Shown here piece after piece: positions 44,701-53,805 of a stretch of DNA of 64,000 bases. Position numbers and translations under genes: made by a program. The notes under the pieces were generated by a model, which had not been told where the DNA came from, did not search any database, and saw only the letters and a list, made by a program, of their open reading frames with translations. Every line of letters begins with the position of its first letter. The first letter of the stretch is position 1. Source of the stretch: Diadema setosum (taxonomy: Eukaryota; Echinodermata; Echinoidea; Diadematoida; Diadematidae); contig NC_092703.1 of assembly GCF_964275005.1 (NCBI RefSeq), positions 1,973,001-2,037,000 on the forward strand, read 5' to 3'.

Positions 44701-47508
44701 AAGCCCAGCACTGCTAATTGACTGTACAATACAACTACAAGTTAGAACAGCTGGGGATTACACATGTAGGTAGGAATCTACACCATATTAAGTACATGTT
44801 CGAGCAGAATGTGGCACACTGGCAGTGCTTTCTACATAGTACTACTACCAATAATGCAATATTTTGTTTCTGAAAAGCCCACGAAGTTCCTTGCAAATAT
44901 CCCAACCACAAAAAAAGAAAACAAACGAAGATCACACAGACAGAAATGTCAACATGTTAGTCTTCCCTTCAAAGCTCAATATAACATTCTTTAACAAAAT
45001 TTAGATAGGAACAAAAAGTTTGAAAAAGCATTCACTCTGTTCTTTTAATGCCCAACAAAGCTGGTAAGGCATACATCTTATGCTATGCCACCACGTACAG
45101 TTGTACACATAGAACTTTGAAGCAATTACAGCCACCTGTTGAGAGTGATCATGTGGCTTGCCATGGCATAGTGTAGTCGTGAACCGTACGTACAATACTA
45201 CAAAACGTGTATTATCGATACGCGTGTTGACCGCAGACAGCGGCAGACTTTGCCTTTCAATAAATAAATTTAACCACTAGAAACATGAAACACCAACAGC
45301 ACCACATATCCTGACAACATCAGGTTTCTACTAACAGTTAGCTGCAAAAATATGGCTGGAAAGTGCAGCAAGAACATCATCATCAGACTCTAACGTTAAC
45401 CCTCGTGTGAAAACTGCTGTGAAACATACCCGGTAACTGTTGTCAGACTGTAACGGTTAGCAACGTTAGAGTGTATTAAATTAACAAAACGGGTTCAAGA
45501 ATGTAGCCAATTGGAAGCGCTGAAATGAGTCACGTGTGCGTGCATTAATTTCTTAGTAAATGCACTAAGAAGAGTCTCTCTTCCACCTCCCTGGCCTGAC
45601 GTACGTCACAATGTTTACACTAGCAGTGCGCACTCAATAAGTTGTTACAAGTGCGTCACACGCTACTATACGCGCTGTCAATCCTGTAAACAACTTCTAG
45701 TTCGGGCCGCGGGCTGCCACAACAGCCGGCGGCCTTTCTTGTGCATAACACGTGGCGTACGTATACTCTTAGCCTTATACGTACGTACAGTAGGCCTACT
45801 TAGATTCTCTACGTGCGGGATTTCCGAGTGCGACGTGCGTAAATGTTTGGGGCGAACATCTTCGGACATCTTGACTTTTGAGCGAGTGCTACATGTAACT
45901 GACTGGTATTGACCCACAAAGGTACGTGAATAATGCTGTTAGTTTTCGACCCATTTTATAAAACAAATGATGCACAGGATTATTTCGTGGCGTTAGTGAA
46001 GGTGCGGCGCACTCTTGAGTATTGACAACGGTTGCAAACATGCACTCGGCTGCGCCTCGTGCATGTCGCACCATTGTCAATACTCTCGAGCGCGCCGCAC
46101 CTTCACTAACACACTCTATCCTGTGCATCATTTGTATATTTTCATTTGCATATTTGTATATTTGTATGCTTTCAGCCAGTTTTAACCCCATTTTAACCCG
46201 TTGAGGACGAGTCCCGAGTATACTCGGGCAGAGGTCTATGGGAAATGCGTGTTGTAGCAAAATCAGCTCGTCCTCAACAGGTTAATGGCAGTCTCAGTCA
46301 ATGACAATGTAGGATTCTAGAAATCTACTTAACTTCGTAAGCATGGTACCTTGGTAAGTTTTACACAATTTCTCACTGCGAGTGACAACTCAATGGGCCA
46401 TATCGTGTTTTCTGTCACTGGTGACATCTTCTAACACGCGCCCGAATTTCAGACCGCTTGCACGCTTCCGTGATTTTGAATGACAGCTTTCGGTTGTTCG
46501 GTGCGTGCGAAGCTCTCCTCACACAAGAGGCAAGCGGTGACAGATTTCCACCACGCATTTACCTATTGATACACTATCTCCTGGCGGGACGATGAATGCT
46601 CAGACACTTTAACTTGTAATACTATGTATAAATAATAATTCTCACAGGAAACTCTCTATATACTGATCGTGGAATTTGTCACCAGCCCGTGTTAACTGCA
46701 GCCAAAATCCCATAGGTGGTGACAAATTCCACGATCAGTATATAGACTATAGGAAACTCTCGGCAAACTCTCTATATACTGATCGTGGAATTTGTCACCA
46801 CCTATGGGATTTTGGCTGCAGTTAACACGGGCTGGTGACAAATTCCACGATCAGTATAAACACTTATAGAGAGTTTACCAAGTCTCCTTAAATTTACACT
46901 AAATAAGTCGTGGGTTATGATCTATATTTTTTTCATGTTGGATAAGATAACATTCTAAAAGTGGTAGAGTACGTGGTCTTGAAGAGAAGGGAAAAGTGGG
47001 GTTGATGGAAAATAAACAGGTTAATTACGATTTATTTAGTTCGGAAGTGGTATGTGACCAGCGAAAAGAACCAGGGAAACACACAGTCGTGGATCGCTGC
47101 GACCTCCAGCGATCAACTACGATTGTGCGAGTCACTCTCTCGCAGAATACGCGAGCTGTCAAAGGCGAAATTGTCCTGCCGTGGAAATTTGTCACTGGTG
47201 ACAAATTTCACGATAATGCCACTCAATGCAGACTCCAAAATATCTGAAATGGAGCTAAAATGCAATTATTTACAGTACAACTTACTACACATTATAAAAC
47301 CATCTAACACAGTTACACACTTAACAGTTAGGGCCTAACAGTTAGAAAGTGCAAACAACTGTACGATAAAACAGTGTCAGTGGCAGTGCGTTTGTTGTTC
47401 AGCCCCACTGGTTTGCACTGACCTGCCTTCTTCGTTGGTGGATGTCTGCAGTTCCTTCAGCTTTTGAAGTGCGAATGTGCGGAGAGCATCCTGCAGTTCA
47501 CCTGCCAT
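29782..47508 (-). CDS. SON: SON, RS-rich splicing cofactor with G-patch and dsRBM
   Basis: Nuclear-speckle protein supporting splicing of weak introns. Coding exons in transcript order: 47508-47423, 44286-41021, 40636-40431, 39845-39711, 38923-38648, 37973-37863, 37006-36884, 33659-33512, 32216-32029, 29895-29782; 4653 nt, 1550 aa. Landmarks against human SON: ALRTFALQKLKELQ at the N terminus; one 1088-residue exon of Ser/Lys/Glu-rich then RS-rich sequence ending KKKLLEIAKANA; HPFKVKEAVPIVMNIK near 1175; FPVSSGSQHRKKE near 1205; DISAIVSARLKAARAL near 1330; GLFTGSTDATFLNPQQLAN near 1373; G-patch LMHKMGWRQGEGLGKNKEG at about 1411-1453; KDLSGKHPVMAL onward, a dsRNA-binding motif at about 1475-1546 ending GNKKDAKAMAATVALQKMGL. 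The long Ser/Met and Pro/Leu tandem repeats of vertebrate SON are absent. Intron 3 uses a GC donor. The start ATG is the first of exon 1. Confidence 0.95.
29896..32028 (-). other. SON intron 9
   Basis: Non-coding. It contains a T/G homopolymer tract at about 30610-30660 and the TIR element at 30767-31459. The rest is AT-rich with no feature I can name. Confidence 0.6.
30767..31459. mobile_element. TIR element, TATATGTGACCGTGCACCTC
   Basis: Left end TATATGTGACCGTGCACCTC; right end GAGGTGCAGGGTCACATATA, its near-perfect complement. AAGTCGC and GCGACTTT also pair just inside. 693 bp, no open frame: a non-autonomous DNA transposon in SON intron 9. Confidence 0.75.
32807..32955. mobile_element. 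Short palindromic MITE, CCCCGTTTCATAAA type
   Basis: Begins GCCCCGTTTCATAAA and ends TTTTATAAGACAGGACCC. The internal inverted words ATCAATAACAAGTT and AATGATAACAAG flank GATTGGCTGAGA. It is structurally akin to the element at 50571-50743. It sits in SON intron 8. Confidence 0.55.
33189..33390. mobile_element. CGCG-rich MITE, TACTGTAAAAGTGG subtype, copy 2
   Basis: Starts TACTGTAAAAGTGGATATTT and ends AAATTTCCACTTTACAGTA. Same family as 23507-23719 but with the interior diverged. TA flanks. It lies in SON intron 8. Confidence 0.75.
33660..36883 (-). other. SON intron 7, largest downstream intron
   Basis: Non-coding as far as I can tell. It holds a GTGTGTTG-rich degenerate microsatellite (33715-33985), a G run at 34406-34417, and an inverted repeat with 25-bp arms (GCTGAGAGTAATTATTAAAC at 35733 and its near complement ending about 35904). 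A short open segment bounded by splice-like signals on the + strand occurs at about 35264-35331 but is not recognisable. Confidence 0.5.
37098..37506. mobile_element. Palindromic MITE, AGGGGATGGCTA family, copy 2
   Basis: Nearly perfect hairpin with arms of about 200 bp meeting at about 37300-37310. Ends are TCAAAGGGGATGGCT and its exact complement. Longer-armed than copy 1 at 866-1240, notably through GTACAGTGACGGGGCGATCG and its inverse at the apex. It lies in SON intron 6, close upstream of exon 7. Confidence 0.8.
38060..38430. repeat. TTCCCTGA-type interspersed repeat
   Basis: Repeated words TTCCCTGATTTTTCCCTGA (38080-38105), TTTCCCCTGATTTGAGGCAT and TTTTCCCTGACTGG (38320-38375), ending near GGACCAGGGACC. 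It is a diverged interspersed repeat in SON intron 5. Boundaries are unclear. Confidence 0.4.
39846..40430 (-). other. GC-AG intron of SON
   Basis: The exon-3/exon-4 junction that restores the conserved SON frame uses CAAG|GCAAGA as donor and TCTTGCAG as acceptor. The donor matches consensus everywhere except the T-to-C at position +2, as expected for U2-type GC-AG introns. A degenerate CGCG-rich MITE lies inside at about 40150-40355. Confidence 0.75.
40150..40355. mobile_element. Degenerate CGCG-rich MITE
   Basis: Contains TTTTCACAGTACATTAATTT, TATTTCGCGC, CCCGCGGAAATA and AAAAATATTGACCTGTACAG in the arrangement of the TACTGTA..CGCG family, but the termini have drifted. Confidence 0.45.
45580..45920. 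promoter_or_regulatory. CpG-rich island within SON intron 1
   Basis: Markedly GC- and CpG-rich compared with its surroundings. It includes the palindrome TGACGTACGTCA (two overlapping CRE-like half-sites), GGGCCGCGGGC, CACGTGGCGTACGT and several ACGTACGT words. It may be an alternative SON promoter or the start of an unannotated transcript. An ATG at about 45872 (- strand) opens a short frame with no recognisable product. Confidence 0.4.
45964..46134. mobile_element. Palindromic MITE, CAAATGATGCACAGGAT type
   Basis: 171-bp near-perfect hairpin: CAAATGATGCACAGGAT ... ATCCTGTGCATCATTTG, with inner arms GTTAGTGAAGGTGCGGCGC and complement. Single copy in this window, in SON intron 1. Confidence 0.75.
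46193..46285. mobile_element. Mini TTAA element with GAGTATACTC palindrome, copy 1
   Basis: TTAA-CCCGTTGAGGACGAG ... CTCGTCCTCAACAGG-TTAA, about 90 bp, with CCCGAGTATACTCGGG inside. TTAA flanks and a CCC start fit the piggyBac pattern. Diverged relatives occur at about 23055-23150, 53724-53805 and 60165-60245. Confidence 0.65.
46659..46858. repeat. Head-to-head inverted pair of an 84-bp hairpin unit
   Basis: Unit 1 (46659-46742) and unit 2 (46775-46858) are exact reverse complements over 84 bp. Each unit is itself a hairpin: arms TATACTGATCGTGGAATTTG..TCACC and complement around a 34-bp core. The pair is enclosed by a further inverted pair AAACTCTCTATA / TATAGAGAGTTT. A coreless relative with the same arms (GTGGAAATTTGTCAC then GTGACAAATTTCAC) is at 47180-47214. 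It lies in SON intron 1. Confidence 0.85.
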
Positions 47509-48019
47509 TTCACTTCATTCCATTTTACTGAGATTTAGGTCTGGATAGACAAGTGGCTCTGGAATATGGCATTTATTTCAAAACAATATACGACTGTCCT
47601 AGAATTTAGAAAGTATACGGGTGGTAATAATAAATAAGCAATGCAGCTCGCATACTGTAGCATGTGTTATCATCACGCGATGTATGCATAGCTAGCTAGC
47701 TAGCGCATTTACATGCAGCATGTCTAGCAACAGAGATCCCTGGCGCATGATACTTATGGCAGACTCGACGTTGACGAAAGGCAGGACCTTGAAGGTTTCT
47801 GAGGACAAATAAAAGTAGACAGCGCGCTCTACTGATCCGTTTAGACCAGTATGCGTCCTCTCCCCTCTCTTTTCGAATCCATCTCGCTCAGTACCCTCTT
47901 TCTCTCGGAAGAAGGCTTGGTGCGATGGATCGAGTGATGGAGTATTAATGGGGCAATGAAAAAAAAAAAAAAAAAAAAAACAGTGAAGACGCAAAAATCT
48001 TTCACATCGTAACGTTGTG
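47509..48019 (-). promoter_or_regulatory. Presumed SON upstream region
   Basis: This is the sequence just upstream of the SON start codon on the - strand. It contains no obvious TATA box. A possible acceptor (AAATCTCAG on the - strand, about 47530) suggests a further leader exon. A TAGC repeat lies at 47693-47704 and an A run at about 47960-47980. The promoter itself was not located. Confidence 0.35.
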
Positions 48020-49045
48020 CATAATACACTCGGCAAAAAAAAAAAAAAAGAAAGAAAAGAAAAGAAAAGAAAAGAAAATAAACACTTTTTCCATAGAAGA
48101 TTTTGATAAAAATCATTAGTTCATATATCATGTTAAGGTAATTTAATTGGCTATCAACCTGGTAGGTTCATACAAAGTGAAACTGTACGCATGAGTGAAC
48201 ACATTCGGTCTTGTCCTCCAAGGCAGAAAAGTACAAATTGCAAAAATCAACATATTGAAATTCGTTTGCAAATTAGGCCCTCCAAGATAGCAATGATAAC
48301 AAAAGACCAATCTAACGCAATGAGAGATTTGAATGAAATAGCAGAAATAGATTTCTGTTCCCTCTTTCTCTTTATATTCTAAAACAAATACTAGTGTATA
48401 GTGGAGAAACTGAAGGTGGAACATAAAAATGTTCTATCAATTCAAACGTACAATTGAAATGGCATATAGGGAGTAAGCCTCAAAGGTGGTAAAATATTTT
48501 CTTCATTTTACCTTTTAATTAACGAATTTAAGAATGTGTGAGACAAATTCAAGAACCATAATTTCAAATTTTCATAATTTGGAATAAAACATTTCAAATT
48601 AAACCTTCTTTGTCACCATTACTTTTTCTCTTATGTCTTTTGACTATGGATTTGACAGAAGATTCTTCAATTTGCTCCATTATTTTTTGCCTTTCTTATC
48701 TTTGGAGGGTTACAGAGACATTATAGAGATCAAAGGATAATTTTTGCATTCTTATTGAGTTGAATTTGTCTTTTGTTCTCATTGATATATGGAAGAGCAT
48801 GTACACGCTTGAATAACAACTTGTCTATTTTTGCAATTTTTACTTTTGTGCCGTGGAAGAGAAAAGCGAATATCACTCATGCGTAAAGTTTCCCTTTTTA
48901 TTGACCTACCAGGTTGATAGCCAATTAAGTTACCTTTAACATGGTATATAAGACATATTACCAGTAATTATTAGCCAAATAGTCTATGAGAAAGATAAAC
49001 TTGAAAAAGTGTTTACTTTCTTCTTTTTTTTCTGAGTGTATATTT
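48020..49045. mobile_element. Large inverted-repeat element around GGTAGGT..ACCTACC
   Basis: Left arm contains AATACACTCGGC, AAACACTTTTTC, CATGTTAAGGTAATTTAATT and GGCTATCAACCTGGTAGGT (to about 48200). The right arm (about 48885-49045) carries the complements in mirror order. Arms are about 180 bp and the interior about 690 bp, non-coding. Diverged direct repeats (47850-47975 and 49235-49345; shared CTCTCTTTTCGAATCC-like and CTCTTTCTCTC words) flank it. Confidence 0.6.
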
Positions 49046-49858
49046 ATATGTCAACTTGGCAGAGGCCTGAGCAGATTGCTGCTACAGTGGGTACATGATT
49101 GGATTGGATATGAGACAGGAGGGGAAAAAAAAAAGTTAGGAAGAAACTTGGGATGATTTTCAATATACCACTTAATAGGAAAACACTCTGACTTAGGAAG
49201 ACATTTTCTTCCTAGGCAGGATTTCAGAATACCAACCCACCTCTCTTTCTCTTCTCGAATCCGCCTCGTTTACTTCACTCTTTCTCTCTGAAGTAGTCTG
49301 TTTTCTTGTGTGTTAGTAGCGATGAAGTGATAGGGCAATAAAAACCAATGTCTAAGCAAAATATTGGAATGTTGTGCATTTGAGACATTGTGCAGAGGAC
49401 TAGTATGCAGTTACGTGTGGGTGCGTGATTGGATTGGATAAGAGATGTGATGAATCATCAAAGAAAAAAAAAATGCACATGAAAGTAACTAGTACAACAA
49501 CTTCCGGTATATCTTGTGGCAAAGTTGTTGGATATGCTCCACAGGTAGGCACTATATTATTTCATCATGCAAGTATTAGTAATAAATTGCCTTTAAGACA
49601 GATTTTAATGGAGATGGGATAGAATAAAACCCATGTTTAACCAAAGTTTTGGATTTGGAAAATGCAGAAAAACTACACTGTATATAGTAAAACACTTTGG
49701 TGGCTGAACCACCCGAAGCCACCTGTCACAGCTAACATCTCATCTTTTTTCAAGCAGAATACAAATTTTACTATGTATTCTCACACTATGCCTTCAAAAT
49801 CAAAAGACATAAGAAGGGTTTAATCAAAATTTTGGACTAAGTGCCATTTTACAGCATT

Positions 49859-50194
49859 TTAAATGGATGGTACAGTATTGGTGGAGAGGAGTATTGGGTT
49901 TTTAACTTTTTGCGAGATACCAAGAAAACACTTATGAAATAGTACAGAGCATACCATTTTAAGAGGAGTTTAAAGTTTATTTGATGAAAATCGGGTTTGG
50001 AATGACTGAAACATCCAAAAACAAGGTAAAACAAAGCGATCGTAATAAAATTTTCATCAATCGTTTAATAAATGTTGAATTCCTCATGGAATTACATGCT
50101 CTTTCATATTTCATAAGAGGTTTCTCATTATCTCACCAAAAAAATTTTAGAAACCTGAAATTAGGTCTCAACCAAAACTATACAGTCCCTTTAA
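49859..50194. mobile_element. TTAA-flanked MITE, AGGGATCGTATAG family, copy C
   Basis: Starts TTAAATGGATGGTACAGTAT and ends ACAGTCCCTTTAA. Internal GAATGACTGAAACATCC and CTCTTTCATATTTCATAAGA match copies A, B and D. Non-coding. Confidence 0.65.
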
Positions 50195-50570
50195 AGTTAA
50201 GTTCATCAACCTTTTGAGTGATGCCTCACTTGTTACATGGCAAGGAATAATCTTGAAGTTGTGATTAAACATATCATAATTATATTCTAATTATTTTCTA
50301 TGTCTTTCAGTAGCATCAATCCCAAATATCTTTAAACATGAATTGAGTTGACTTGTTTTGCAATCAAATGTCATTTTTTCATGACTCTTAGAGTGAAGAT
50401 TGTGACTATCATAAGCATAATTTTACCCCTATCCATATATCCCTTAAGACAAAGGAAGATAATATATCTTCATTCAAGCACCCAAAATGATTGTAGCCTA
50501 CATCTGAAGAGTTATATTGCAAAATAAGCTAAGCACTATTTTTAATCACTTCAAAGTAAGTCCATCATCA

Positions 50571-50743
50571 GGGGGGCGTTTCATCAACATTTGTCAGTGC
50601 TGACAAGTTGTCATCACTGACAATTTCAGCAAAATCCTTGATTTTGATTGGCTGAGATGCTCTGGTCACTGACTGTTACTATGGTGATTGTCAGCGATGA
50701 CAACTTGTCAGCGCTGACAAACGTTGATGAAACACCCCCCAGA
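50571..50743. mobile_element. Palindromic MITE, GGGGGGCGTTTCATCAAC
   Basis: 173-bp hairpin: GGGGGGCGTTTCATCAAC ... GTTGATGAAACACCCCCC. Inner arms TGTCAGTGCTGACAAGTTGT and complement flank GATTGGCTGAGATG. Non-coding. Confidence 0.8.
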
Positions 50744-51134
50744 TAGAGCAAAATTAAATCTTTCCAGTAATATCTCATTAACAAATAACAAGAAATATTC
50801 TAGAAGTTATGATGAAAAATATCCTGTATTTTCTTATAATTTTCTGTTTTTAGCAGCTTTAATCACAATAATTATTTAAACTTAACAAGAATGGAATTAG
50901 CTTGTTCCATGATAAAACTCTTCACATGTATTTATGTCCACTGGGGACAGTAGAGACAGTAGAGATCTGTATGAAGGTATACTATTTGCTGAATCTTAAG
51001 CAAAATGTAGTAAATTTAATAAGGTATTCCACTGTGCATTACTTTTATGATCTTAATCATATAAAATGAACCCCATTCCATACTACTAGGCCTACTACAT
51101 GCACTACTTTTTAGAATATTATGTATCCTTGTAA

Positions 51135-51172
<38 letters not shown>

Positions 51173-51176
51173 ATAC

Positions 51177-51425
51177 GAAGAGTTTGTTCGCAAAAACCGA
51201 TAAGTCCATTTTTTGAAGATTTTGAAGTACGGTCTCTGTCATAAAGTACAAAATAATACCTTTTAAATGATATATTGGTCACTACATTATAAAGGTACAT
51301 TTTTGAAGTTATGGTCAAAAGAAACAAAAATTTTCTTATTATTCTCTTTATTTTTCTTGACCTTTAATCGCAAATATCTCCATTTGGCAAATATGGACTT
51401 ATCGGTTTTTGCGAACAAACTCTTC
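51177..51425. mobile_element. MITE with GAAGAGTTTGTTCGC ends, copy 1
   Basis: Ends GAAGAGTTTGTTCGCAAAAA and its exact complement, about 250 bp, flanked on both sides by ATAC, a possible target duplication. The other copy is cut by the window end at 63943. Confidence 0.8.
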
Positions 51426-53157
51426 ATACACATAACTATTATGGCCATCAATTCATGCTACAGTATTACACACACCCATACATGCACAGACAGACAGACA
51501 GACACACATACACACACACACCCACATACACACACACACACACACTATCTCTCTCTCTCTCTTCGTCTCTCTCTCCCTCTCTGATCTTATTATCTGAGGC
51601 TTATCCACAGGTGAGATCTAAATGACAAACACAAGGGAAAGGGGGTGATTTTTAGCTGTTTTCTTACAAAAGTGTTTATTTTTTTTTTATTATGATCCAC
51701 ATTTACCACTCCTTGCGTGGTATCATATTTTGGCATCTATACAACATTATCTTATAATGACTCCATTGGCAACAACGACAACAACAGTTCGTAATACATA
51801 TCAAGGTAAAATGGTTATATAAATAATATATCATACTAGACAGCAACAACTGCTAAAACTGAAACCTAAGATCAGCATACAAAACAGACAAAACAATGAT
51901 TTCATAGACTACGATTAGACAAATAAATCTGGCAGTAAATAAGCAGTAGCCAACGTGCCACTTCTACAACATAGAGTGGTCCACATTGAAAAGTGAAATA
52001 GAACACAAAATACAGGAAGACAGTGAAGAAGTGTTTGTAGTTCATAAGTAAGAAACAATTTCCAACATATTGTTAAAAACATAGAAAAGAAAACCACTTA
52101 AATCTCATTTTAATCTTATTAGAATAGAACGTTACCCTCAAAGTAACGGTGGGCTTTTTGAATCACTAAAGCAGTAATACAACAGCAACTGATCAGGAAA
52201 ATATTTTGTTCTCTATGCACCTGCAAAAAGTAAGCAAATGAGCCTATGCTTGTGCCCACATAGGCTAATAAATTGGCAAAATTAATTTGTCATTTCCATT
52301 GACATCAGTGTAGGGCCTAATGACTGATGTTGTGACAAGAAATTTCAGCAGGATGTTTATTTCTGTTCAAATTTTGGCCTTAATGCACATCAGGCCAAAC
52401 ACATCACGCCAAGTTAAATGTATATTAATAATTCTGATTTAGTTGGTTTGTCACTTACTTCCTTTTGTAAAAATTGGGTATTGACATGTGTCCTAATACA
52501 TGGAAGTATGAAAGTCATGATTGTTTTGATGTCACTGGCTCATTCATTGAGGAAAATATTGCTAGAAAGTGGCAGAAACAGTGTAATTGTAGACATGATT
52601 CCATGAGTAAGTTTGGCCAGTTAAGAGGAATTTCAAGTGTTTTCATTTCTGCAGAATCAAATTATAGTAAACGTATAAATATCACAAATAGAAGAGCAAA
52701 ACATTAATGTGCTTTCATTTTGTGCTATATAGTTTCATGTCATGCAAAGTGTGACAAAATATCCCAATGACTAAGATTCCCATTTTTGCAGTACACAAAA
52801 GTAGTTTGTATCTCTGTTTTATATATCTCTAAAAAATCACTCAAAGGAAAAATATCAAAAGTCAATTCTTTTTCAAAATTAGGATCATCAGAAAATAATA
52901 TCATTCTGCTGATTGATCATCAATCGAAATGAAAGTCTTCTTGAACTGGGATTTGCTAGCAATTTAGCTACAAATGATGTCATGTTCGCAAGAGAAACAT
53001 ACATTCCTACAACTATGATGCATTAAAAAAAAAGTGGTTGAGAGTTAAAATGGCCAAAATCAGTTTGAGGAGGAGTTGACATGCAGATACCATGATATAC
53101 AGCTAATTTCCAAAAGAGCTTGAGCAGCATAAGGGGAGATATTTCTACCTTAACCCT

Positions 53158-53723
53158 TTAAAGGACAAGTTCACCTTCATAAACATAAGGATTGAAAGAA
53201 TGCAACAATATTAGTAGAACACATCTGTGAAAGTTTGAGGAAAATTGGACAATCGATGCAAAAGTTATGAATTTTTAAAATTTTTGTGTTGGAACCGCTG
53301 GATGAGGAGACTACTACAGCTTGTGAGTCATATGCATACAACAGTATAAAGAAAATGTAAAGAAAATTCAACATATTTTCACTTTTTTAGCATAATAAAA
53401 GAGCACTTGCCCTGCCTCTTTCTAAAGGCAGGGGGAATAATATTACCCATAACATTTGTCGTTAACGAGTCAGGGGAATGTGTACTTTTTTCAAAAGATT
53501 AAATTTTGTGAAATTCTCTTTATATTTTCCTTATATTGTTGTACGCATGTGACATCTAAGTTTTCACTAGTCTTCTCATCCAGCGGTTACTGCACAAAAA
53601 CTTCAAAAATTCACAACTTTTGAACGGATTGTCCGATTTTCCTCAAACTTTCACTGATGTGTTCTACTAATATTGCTACATTCTCTCAATCCTTATGTTA
53701 ATGAAGGTGAACTTGTCCTTTAA
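53158..53723. mobile_element. TTAA-flanked MITE, AGGACAAGTTCACC
   Basis: TTAA-AGGACAAGTTCACCTTCA ... TGAAGGTGAACTTGTCCT-TTAA, 566 bp, with arms of about 170 bp (AAAGTTTGAGGAAAATTGGA and complement, CCGCTGGATGAGGAGAC and complement). It appears to be inserted into a GAGTATACTC-family element, whose remainder continues at 53724-53805. Non-coding. Confidence 0.8.
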
Positions 53724-53805
53724 GGACAAGCTGATCTTGCTGTAACATGCATTTTCCATATGTACCTGCACGAGTATACTCGGGACTAGTCTTCAACAGG
53801 TTAGT
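53724..53805. mobile_element. Mini TTAA element with GAGTATACTC palindrome, split copy
   Basis: GGACAAGCTGATCTTGCTGT ... CACGAGTATACTCGGGACTA ... CAACAGGTTAG matches 46193-46285 read on the other strand. Its missing end (TTAACCC, 53150-53156) lies on the far side of the 53158-53723 MITE. Confidence 0.6.

Larger units (their letters stand above)
50195..53157. other. Gene-poor spacer upstream of SON
   Basis: No recognisable gene. It contains the small MITEs at 50571-50743 and 51177-51425 and (AC)n microsatellites at about 51138-51166 and 51490-51545. An unmatched + strand frame of about 74 codons (52486-52707) has several Cys and a basic tail, but no domain I know. Confidence 0.45.

Noticed and set aside
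47850-49345. Direct repeats read as a pair of long terminal repeats
   Set aside because: The shared part is short, pyrimidine-rich and diverged, with no coding remnants, primer site or TG..CA ends between them.
52486-52707. 74-codon frame with Cys and a basic tail (+ strand)
   Set aside because: No known domain, no splice context and AT-rich surroundings; kept only as a remark in the spacer entry.
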